Assembly (NCBI GenBank): GCA_027717875.1
Contig: JALLOL010000162.1
Coordinates: 1-5,956 of the forward strand
From: Acidobacteria bacterium AH-259-L09
GTDB taxonomy: Bacteria; Acidobacteriota; UBA6911; RPQK01
DNA length: 5,956 nt
Direction of reading: 5' to 3'
Below, piece by piece: positions 1 through 4,122 of the stretch (position 1 is the first letter of the stretch; every line of letters starts with the position of its first letter). The position numbers were made by a program, and so were the translations under genes. The notes beneath the pieces are model-generated. The model was given only the letters and a program-made list of their open reading frames with translations, made no database searches and was not told the origin of the DNA.

Positions 1-253
1 CCATGCCTATTCCCCAGCGTTCACGGAGAATACGCTCGAAGCGGGGAAGAAGAATGAGGTCAAAAGTCTGCTGCTTGTCCGGAAACATCTTCAGGATGGC
101 CTTCTCAGTATTTCGTACGAGTTGCCGAGCCTCGTCAAGCGTCAATTTGGTGTCCTGGTAGAGAACACTGGTGGTCAGATCAACCAGAAATCGCAATCGG
201 CGAATTTTCTTCTTTTCCTCTTGGATGAGATGTTCCCGGTCATCGACTGTCAT
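1..253 (-). CDS. Small conserved protein of unknown function (partial, C-terminus off the left edge)
   Basis: Reading the minus strand from the ATG at 253-251 gives 84 codons without a stop, so the end lies beyond base 1. The start is firm: an in-frame TAG lies five codons upstream (268-266) and there is no other start codon between. No good Shine-Dalgarno sequence is visible. The protein is charged and probably helical, with no signal peptide or membrane segment. It opens MTVDDREHLIQEEKKKIRRL, has a middle part containing LDEARQLVRNTEKAILKMFP, and ends in view with FDLILLPRFERILRERWG. It resembles, from memory, small (about 90 aa) unknown proteins of Acidobacteria-like genomes; if so, only a few codons are missing. 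It is divergent from lexA but separated by 376 bp of repeats, so shared regulation is not implied. I cannot assign a function. Confidence 0.7.
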   Translation of the reverse strand, partial: MTVDDREHLIQEEKKKIRRLRFLVDLTTSVLYQDTKLTLDEARQLVRNTEKAILKMFPDKQQTFDLILLPRFERILRERWGIGM

Positions 254-263
254 GGGTCTTACA

Positions 264-285
264 CTCTAACATCAAGAGGTTAGAG
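264..285. repeat. Short inverted repeat just upstream of the minus-strand gene
   Basis: CTCTAAC (264-270) and GTTAGAG (279-285) are perfect inverted copies separated by 8 bp. They lie 11 bp upstream of the start codon of the minus-strand gene, so the repeat would fall in its leader or promoter. It could be an operator or an RNA hairpin. The pairing is seen directly; any role is inference. Confidence 0.4.
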
Positions 286-300
286 AGTGAATTTCTAATT

Positions 301-333
301 GACAGCTGACAACACAACAGACAACGGACAACA
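301..333. repeat. Degenerate 7-bp tandem repeat, GACAACA family
   Basis: Units GACAGCT (301-307), GACAACA (308-314), a shortened CAACA (315-319), GACAACG (320-326) and GACAACA (327-333) follow each other. This is the first of several heptamer families filling the region upstream of lexA. No coding potential was seen. Confidence 0.6.
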
Positions 334-340
334 AACCGAG

Positions 341-410
341 CCAGGAGCCAGGAGTCAGGAGCCAGGAATCCAGAATCCAGAATCCAGAATTCAGAATTCA
401 GAAGCCAGAA
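341..410. repeat. Ten-unit degenerate 7-bp tandem repeat, left arm of a long inverted repeat
   Basis: Ten consecutive heptamers keep perfect phase: CCAGGAG twice, TCAGGAG, CCAGGAA, TCCAGAA three times, TTCAGAA twice, GCCAGAA. The array changes gradually from a CAGGAG to a CAGAA flavour. Together with the preceding CCGAG (336-340) it is an imperfect inverted copy of 516-577, with the same order of flavours mirrored, so a transcript could fold into a long hairpin with a loop of about 105 nt. Heptamer arrays of this kind recall the short tandemly repeated repetitive (STRR) sequences described in heterocystous cyanobacteria. No protein is encoded. Confidence 0.8.
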
Positions 411-447
411 GATTCATTAACACATCTCAGCCATATCAGAGCTGAGG

Positions 448-513
448 CCCAATAGCTCACAGCTCAAAAGCTCAATAGCTTGAAACGCGGAACCTTCAAC
501 CTTCAACTTTCAA
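448..513. repeat. Degenerate AGCTCA-type repeats followed by CCTTCAA heptamers
   Basis: Between the two inverted arrays lie units such as CAATAGC (450-456), TCACAGC (457-463), TCAAAAGC (464-471) and TCAATAGC (472-479). After them come CCTTCAA (493-499), CCTTCAA (500-506) and CTTTCAA (507-513). The first group is degenerate, mixing 7- and 8-bp units; the second is cleaner. No gene is visible here. Confidence 0.55.
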
Positions 514-515
514 CC

Positions 516-577
516 ATTCTGAATTCTGAATTCTGAATTCTGAATTCTGGCTCCTGACTCCTGAGCTCCTGGCTCGG
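516..577. repeat. 7-bp tandem repeat array, right arm of the long inverted repeat, abutting the lexA promoter
   Basis: ATTCTGA occurs four times in a row (516-543), followed by ATTCTGG, CTCCTGA twice, and GCTCCTGGCTCGG. Its reverse complement reads CCGAGCCAGGAGCTCAGG and onward, matching the beginning of the left array (from 336) for about 30 bases with one inserted base and few mismatches. The array ends 4 bp before the -35 box of the lexA promoter, so it forms the upstream boundary of that promoter. Confidence 0.8.
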
Positions 578-581
578 ACCC

Positions 582-610
582 TTGACAATTCACCTTTGTT
601 TCACCATAAT
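582..610 (+). promoter_or_regulatory. Sigma-70 type promoter of lexA
   Basis: A perfect -35 box TTGACA (582-587) is separated by 17 bp from CATAAT (605-610), which differs from TATAAT at one position. Transcription would start near 616-618, leaving a leader of about 13 nt before the lexA ATG at 630. This promoter also shows that the in-frame TTG at 582 is not the translation start. Confidence 0.75.
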
Positions 611-628
611 TGAGTTCCAGCAGGGTTT
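589..628 (+). promoter_or_regulatory. Possible LexA operator: direct repeats with 11-bp period
   Basis: TTCACC occurs at 589-594 and again at 600-605, exactly 11 bp apart, inside the promoter spacer and touching the -10 box. Just downstream GTTC (614-617) and GTTT (625-628) are also 11 bp apart, close to the GTTC-N7-GTTC direct repeat bound by LexA in Alphaproteobacteria. LexA genes are usually autoregulated, so an operator is expected here. Neither the E. coli CTG-N10-CAG box nor the Bacillus GAAC-N4-GTTC box was seen. Which of the two repeats, if either, is used is unknown. Confidence 0.3.
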
Positions 629-629
629 C

Positions 630-1229
630 ATGCCACTTACCAAGAGACAGAAAGAGATTCTGAATTACCTGAGAGATTTTCTGCAGCGGCACGGATACTC
701 ACCTACCTTGGAAGAAATCGCACGTCACTTCGGTTTGGCGTCCCTAAACGGGGTTTTCAAGCATCTGAAAGCCTTGGAAGAGAGGGGTTTCATTCGCCGT
801 CTGTCTAATCAGGCACGCTCCATCCAGCTGGTCAATGCGGAAGTCGCTTCACGCAGCACTCTCCCACTTCTGGGATACGTCACAGCAGGTCAGCCCGTGG
901 AGGCAGTAGTCAACGCCGAAGAGATTTCTGTGCCGGAGAGTTTTCTCACCCGTGGTCACAACTACGTGCTGCGGGTGCGCGGCAATTCCATGATTGATGA
1001 ACACATCCAAGATGGCGACTACGTGGTGGTTGAGCAGCAAGAGGATGCCCGCAATGGTGAAATGGTGATTGCTCTGATCGATGGAGAAAACGCCACGCTG
1101 AAGAAGTTTTATCGGGAAGCTGGAAAGGTCCGCCTTCAACCTGCCAACCCTGCCCTTGACCCCATTTACGTGAGCGAGGACCGGGTGAAGATTCAGGGGG
1201 TAGTGGTCGGCATCATGAGAAAGTATTGA
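630..1229 (+). CDS. lexA: LexA, SOS-response repressor and autoprotease
   Basis: This 199-aa protein has the normal LexA length and two-domain order. Residues 1-65 form the winged-helix DNA-binding domain, with SPTLEEIARHFGL followed by the recognition helix and LEERGFIRR. The C-terminal S24 peptidase domain shows the Ala86-Gly87 self-cleavage bond in YVTAGQPVE, the catalytic Ser120 in RGNSM, and the catalytic Lys158 in ATLKKF. In the family, RecA bound to single-stranded DNA triggers cleavage and derepresses DNA repair genes. I chose the ATG at 630 because it gives the conserved N-terminus MPLTKRQKEIL; a longer reading from TTG at 582 would start inside the -35 box. A weak AGGG (622-625) precedes it. 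The recognition helix (SLNGVFKHLKAL) differs from both the E. coli and Bacillus types, so its box is not predictable. It appears monocistronic, with no clear terminator. Confidence 0.96.
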   Translation: MPLTKRQKEILNYLRDFLQRHGYSPTLEEIARHFGLASLNGVFKHLKALEERGFIRRLSNQARSIQLVNAEVASRSTLPLLGYVTAGQPVEAVVNAEEISVPESFLTRGHNYVLRVRGNSMIDEHIQDGDYVVVEQQEDARNGEMVIALIDGENATLKKFYREAGKVRLQPANPALDPIYVSEDRVKIQGVVVGIMRKY

Positions 1230-1473
1230 AAAGAGAGTAGGAAACTCAACAATTCGCTCCCGGAGACAACAGTTTGCAGGTAACGAACACCCACTGTATC
1301 TAGCCTATCTAGCCTAAGCCGTTGATAATTAATTACTTGCTAAAATGCACAAAGAGTATGTAAAGTGGAACGAACTGAGAATTTTCGCGACCTCTGGAAA
1401 AGTAACCAACAGGTTTTCCACTGGTTTTCCACAGGATCAGTGGAAGCTTCGGCCTGCGGGCTGGCGAAGGACC
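1230..1473. other. Intergenic region between lexA and the PDZ gene
   Basis: These 244 bp hold no convincing gene. They contain a 9-bp tandem repeat, TATCTAGCC twice (1297-1314); an AT-rich patch around 1322-1346; the TTTTCCA repeats listed separately; and an imperfect hairpin at 1447-1469 (CTTCG/CGAAG outer stem, GCC/GGC inner stem, 3-nt bulge). That hairpin is just past the stop of the minus-strand PDZ gene and could help end its transcript, but no T-tract follows on either strand. The two genes are convergent, so some terminator is expected here. Confidence 0.5.
1395..1433. repeat. TTTTCCA repeats resembling DnaA boxes
   Basis: GGTTTTCCACT (1412-1422) is followed directly by GGTTTTCCACA (1423-1433), an 11-bp direct repeat differing in the last base. 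TTTTCCACA (1425-1433) fits the relaxed DnaA-box consensus TTWTNCACA. An inverted copy, TGGAAAA (1395-1401), can pair with TTTTCCA (1414-1420) across a 12-nt loop. Only one good box is present and no dnaA, dnaN or gidA gene is nearby, so a replication origin is not supported. It may be a DnaA-binding site, a hairpin, or chance. Confidence 0.35.
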
Positions 1474-2292
1474 TCAAATTCGGATCGACTCGCGGTCTTC
1501 TTCTTCCGTCGTCTCCAGTTCGACCCTCACTCTTTGCTTTTGCTTGTTGCGCACGATTCCCAGCTCAAGAGATCCGGACTTTAAATGACGTCTGAGATCG
1601 CCCAGAGTTTCCACTTGTTCACCGTCAACTGAAATGATCACATCACCTGCCTTGAGTCCAGCACGTTCGCCAGGACTATCCTTGACAACCTCCATTACCA
1701 GCACCCCCTTTTTTTCAGGAACACCCAGAGTCTCAGCCAACTGCTCAGAGATTGCTTGCCCTTTGATTCCTAACTGGGGCCGATCTGAAAAGAAAAAGCG
1801 GGGGTGGTCTGGGTCGAAATGAAAGCGAAAGTCACCAAAATCCAGCTCGGGCACAGAAGGAATTTCAATTCGGTATCGACGCGAAAAACGGTTCCCCATT
1901 CGGGACTTCCGCTCCGCGATGGTGACCGTTCTGGCGATCCTTTGACCGTCTCGAATGACGACCAGTTCCACCTGCCGTCCAGGGGGAGTCTCAGCGACTA
2001 GTCGCCTAAACTGTCGCACACTGATGACGGGAAAGTTCGCAAATTCTACGATGACATCCCCTTTTTGCAAATCGCCATCCGCCGCCGGACTTCCCTCCTG
2101 GACTCTTTCCACGAAGACACCTGCTTCCTTGGGCAAATCCAAATTGGGCACGTCCTTTAGGGTGACGTCACGAATTTGCACCCCAAGGTAACTGGCGTTG
2201 GCTCCAATGATGTGGATCTCCTCCTGGGAGAAAGCGTAGGGAGAAATTCCTCCCATCAGAATCGTTATGACAAGGAACAACGTTTGCTTCAT
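1474..2292 (-). CDS. Exported protein with two PDZ domains
   Basis: This 272-aa protein begins with a signal peptide (about residues 1-22, hydrophobic LFLVITILMGG, likely cut after AFS), so it should act in the periplasm or outside. PDZ domain 1 covers about residues 34-127, with peptide-binding loop YLGVQI (35-40) and GSPAADGDLQKGDVIVEF. A charged, aromatic linker follows (about 128-170, with FRFHFDPDHPRFFF). PDZ domain 2 covers about 172-260, with loop QLGIKG and DSPGERAGLKAGDVIISVDG. No trypsin-like or metalloprotease domain is present, so it is not a DegP, DegS or RseP enzyme; it may be an adaptor that binds protein C-termini. The ATG at 2292 has a good GAGGTG ribosome site (2303-2298) 5 nt away. 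It is divergent from the ECF sigma gene and carries an ECF-like promoter. The tail is acidic (TTEEEDRESIRI). Confidence 0.85.
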   Translation of the reverse strand: MKQTLFLVITILMGGISPYAFSQEEIHIIGANASYLGVQIRDVTLKDVPNLDLPKEAGVFVERVQEGSPAADGDLQKGDVIVEFANFPVISVRQFRRLVAETPPGRQVELVVIRDGQRIARTVTIAERKSRMGNRFSRRYRIEIPSVPELDFGDFRFHFDPDHPRFFFSDRPQLGIKGQAISEQLAETLGVPEKKGVLVMEVVKDSPGERAGLKAGDVIISVDGEQVETLGDLRRHLKSGSLELGIVRNKQKQRVRVELETTEEEDRESIRI

Positions 2293-2323
2293 AGATTCAC
2301 CTCACTCGTTTCCTACCTCATTT

Positions 2324-2350
2324 ACACGTTTCAACGGCAAGGCCGTTCCC
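2324..2350 (-). promoter_or_regulatory. Candidate ECF-sigma promoter for the PDZ gene, with overlapping palindrome
   Basis: On the minus strand GGGAAC (2350-2345) is followed after 16 bp by CGTGT (2328-2324). This matches the general ECF pattern of a -35 GGAAC/AAC motif and a -10 CGT motif at 16-17 bp. The start site would fall about 25 nt before the PDZ ATG. The spacer and the end of the -35 box contain a perfect inverted repeat, AACGGC-AAG-GCCGTT (2333-2347), which could bind a regulator. The ECF sigma gene starts on the other side of the same 182-bp gap, making it the obvious candidate to use this promoter; that link is inference. Confidence 0.45.
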
Positions 2351-2356
2351 GAATAT

Positions 2357-2385
2357 TTGAAGCTCTTTTGGTTGAACAATAAGAG
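2357..2385 (+). promoter_or_regulatory. Weak sigma-70 promoter candidate for the ECF operon
   Basis: TTGAAG (2357-2362) and TAAGAG (2380-2385) are separated by 17 bp. Each box deviates from consensus, so this is only the best plus-strand candidate I found in the divergent region. I saw no convincing ECF-type promoter on the plus strand, so autoregulation of the sigma gene is not supported. Confidence 0.2.
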
Positions 2386-2474
2386 AGGGCAGTCAATCAG
2401 AAGTTTGATAAGATCGAGTGGACTTTGCCGGACTTAAAATAAATCTGCAACTTTTGAATTAGCGCCCAATCATA

Positions 2475-3116
2475 GTGAGAGAAAAGCGAATCAACGGGAA
2501 GAATCCTCAGACTTTTTCCATCTCTGGAGAGGAGCTGGACGATGCGGTTTCCAGGGCCAAGAAAGGCAGTGTTCAAGCATTTCAAAAATTGTATGAGCAC
2601 TATGGCCGCAAGATACTAAATTATATCTATCGCATGACCGGTTCGCGCGAAGAGGCGGAAGATTTGACTCAAGACACCTTCATTTTGGCGTACACGAATT
2701 TAAGCTCTCTCAAGGAAAACATTAAGTTTCAAAGCTGGCTTTTCCGCATTGCTCAAAACAACGTCTATCAGAAGTATCGCGGTAAGAGACCCCCGATGGA
2801 TTCGATCCAACAAGAAGAGACGCCTGAACTCTCTGACGTACAGAAGCTTGCCACCCCACAGATCAGTCCCGAGGATCGCGTCTTGTCCAAGGAACTGGAA
2901 CAGGTTATCGAGCAGGTTATCAGCCAACTACCCGATAAGTACAAGGAAGTTTTTGTCCTCTCGGCCATACACAAGTTGAGCTACAAAGAAATCAGCGAGA
3001 TCGTCGGTCGCTCGCTGGCCTCTGTGAAGTCAGACATCCACCGTGCTCGGGTGGAAGTCAGGGATAAAATTAAGACATATCTGGGGGAGAACTATGGAAT
3101 GTCAAACTTGTTCTGA
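2475..3116 (+). CDS. ECF-family RNA polymerase sigma factor
   Basis: This 213-aa protein has the two-domain ECF layout. Sigma region 2 spans about residues 35-103 (AFQKLYEHYGRKILNYIYRM, then the core-binding DLTQDTFILAY and FQSWLFRIAQN). Region 4 spans about 139-202 (QLPDKYKEVFVLSAIHKLSY, then the helix-turn-helix KEISEIVGRSLASVKSDIHRA). Regions 1 and 3 of housekeeping sigmas are absent, as usual for ECF factors. The likely start is the GTG at 2475: an in-frame TAG at 2460-2462 closes the frame upstream, and no ATG occurs in frame before region 2. No clear ribosome site precedes it, so expression may be low, or the start may lie slightly downstream. The final 23 bases overlap the anti-sigma gene, indicating translational coupling. 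The partner genes suggest a role in sensing envelope conditions; the inducing signal cannot be read from the sequence. Confidence 0.9.
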   Translation: MREKRINGKNPQTFSISGEELDDAVSRAKKGSVQAFQKLYEHYGRKILNYIYRMTGSREEAEDLTQDTFILAYTNLSSLKENIKFQSWLFRIAQNNVYQKYRGKRPPMDSIQQEETPELSDVQKLATPQISPEDRVLSKELEQVIEQVISQLPDKYKEVFVLSAIHKLSYKEISEIVGRSLASVKSDIHRARVEVRDKIKTYLGENYGMSNLF

Positions 3117-3606
3117 GTCCTTGACAGCCGTCATGGACAGGGAATTGAATGGTGACCAAGAAAAAGAACTGAAAACCCACCTCAGTCAATGCAGCCAATG
3201 TGATCAGGAATATCAATCTCTCCTTTACTCCTATGAACTTATAGACCGAATTCCAGTCTTAGAACTGAATCCCACTTCATGGGGAAAGATCCGCGCTGAG
3301 ATCATTAATTTACCGACCCAAGACTGGGGCTGGATTTTCGGCCTTCGAACCTTTTCCCCTATTCGCTGGATCCCGGTTACAGCTGGAGCATTGGGTTTGG
3401 TTTTTCTTTCTCTTTTCTTTCTAAATCAGTCTGACGCGGAAAAGGAGCGGTCATTTCATACTTTTCTCCAGGTGCGAGAACAAATGGAACTCCAGCATGT
3501 AAATGTCTTTGACGAGAGCTGGGGCGGAGTGATGGAACCACTTCATCCGAATCCTTTCGCTCTTCACGATCACACTACTCAAGGAAATCCTTTTACGCTG
3601 GAGTAG
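3094..3606 (+). CDS. Membrane-anchored zinc-type (ZAS-like) anti-sigma factor
   Basis: This 170-aa protein starts at the ATG at 3094, preceded by GGAG (3086-3089) 4 nt away and overlapping the end of the sigma gene in another frame. A longer reading from 3043 would lie wholly inside the sigma gene and displace the cysteine motif from the N-terminus. The N-terminal zinc-finger anti-sigma domain has Cys3, His29, Cys33 and Cys36: the H-x3-C-x2-C motif with the first Cys 26 residues before the His, the spacing of RsrA-type ZAS proteins; Cys6 is an extra cysteine. One membrane helix follows (about 92-110, VTAGALGLVFLSLFFL). A short extracytoplasmic tail of about 60 residues contains several histidines (122, 135, 151, 158, 160). 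Inferred role: hold the adjacent ECF sigma at the membrane until a signal arrives. A CxxC-type finger can also be redox-sensitive, but this is unproven here. Confidence 0.88.
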   Translation: MECQTCSESLTAVMDRELNGDQEKELKTHLSQCSQCDQEYQSLLYSYELIDRIPVLELNPTSWGKIRAEIINLPTQDWGWIFGLRTFSPIRWIPVTAGALGLVFLSLFFLNQSDAEKERSFHTFLQVREQMELQHVNVFDESWGGVMEPLHPNPFALHDHTTQGNPFTLE

Positions 3607-3611
3607 TCTCT

Positions 3612-4043
3612 ATGCCAAATCTTTTCGCTTTAGTCTTTCTTCTTTTATACCCTCAGACAACAACTAAGACCGAGCAAGAAAACTGGGAGCGAATTCGGAG
3701 CATCGCGGAAGCGCAGCATGAGATCGTCATGCTGCTCATCAAAAAGAACCAGTTCGATAAAGTATTGGAGACCTCCAAGAAAATCTTCTCCTTGAACTTT
3801 CCCTACCATCAGGAGCATCTTTTTGTAAAAGAGGGACAAATCGTTGCCGATGCCCTGATCCACCACAAGCAGTACCAATTGGCGCACGATGTGCTGGACG
3901 CGGCTCTCAAGGCCGTCATCTCCAGCAAGTCTAAGGCCTCTCTGTACAAAGAAAAAGCCTATCTCTGCACGAAGGAAGGAGAAGACGACGAGGCTATGAA
4001 GCTCTTTGAGAAGGCTCTCGAATTGGAAAAGTTCTCGCCTTGA
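3612..4043 (+). CDS. Small TPR-like, probably exported protein
   Basis: This 143-aa protein starts 5 bp after the anti-sigma stop, with GGAG (3600-3603) 8 nt before the ATG, so it is very likely the third gene of the sigma operon. The N-terminus MPNLFALVFLLLYPQ is a short hydrophobic stretch that could be a signal peptide or an anchor, though it lacks the usual positive residue. The rest is helical with tetratricopeptide-like pairs: about residues 76-102 (VADALIHHKQYQLAHDVLDAAL) and 108-140 (SLYKEKAYLCTKEGEDDEAM then LFEKALELE), with a less regular repeat before them (about 33-58). TPR proteins usually bind other proteins. Here it may assist sensing or be a target of the sigma factor. No specific family is recognised. 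Confidence 0.75.
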   Translation: MPNLFALVFLLLYPQTTTKTEQENWERIRSIAEAQHEIVMLLIKKNQFDKVLETSKKIFSLNFPYHQEHLFVKEGQIVADALIHHKQYQLAHDVLDAALKAVISSKSKASLYKEKAYLCTKEGEDDEAMKLFEKALELEKFSP

Positions 4044-4122
4044 CGGTCGACTCCCCGCTGTGTCTAAATGAATTTTCGCGCAAGCGATCTCGCTTATTCA
4101 GCCAGAGCGACTGGAATGTGTT

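Noticed and set aside
341..577. CRISPR array
   Set aside because: The units are only 7 bp, contiguous and degenerate, with no unique spacers and no cas genes.
582..629. N-terminal extension of LexA starting at TTG 582
   Set aside because: The TTG is the first part of a perfect -35 box, the extra 16 residues are not LexA-like, and the ATG at 630 gives the standard N-terminus.
510..692. Minus-strand open frame of 60 codons
   Set aside because: It crosses the heptamer array and the lexA promoter and start; its C-terminal part is simply translated repeat (QNSEFRIQNG).
1395..1433. Chromosomal replication origin
   Set aside because: Only one full DnaA-box match, no AT-rich unwinding region with further boxes, and no origin-linked genes in view.
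1345..1595. Two overlapping plus-strand frames (from 1345 and from 1365)
   Set aside because: They have no ribosome site, run antisense into the C-terminal coding part of the PDZ gene, and show no recognisable domain.
1474..2292. DegP/DegS/RseP-type protease
   Set aside because: Both PDZ domains are present, but no His-Asp-Ser trypsin-like domain, HExxH motif or multiple membrane helices can be found in the 272 residues.
3043..3093. Longer anti-sigma factor starting at 3043
   Set aside because: The extra 17 codons lie within sigma region 4; the ATG at 3094 has its own GGAG site and places the zinc-finger cysteine at the normal distance from the N-terminus.
4082..4095. Terminator between the TPR gene and the mutase gene
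   Set aside because: AAGCGA/TCGCTT can pair, but the stem is short with only 2 nt between the arms and no T-tract follows; the 79-bp gap shows no clear terminator or promoter.
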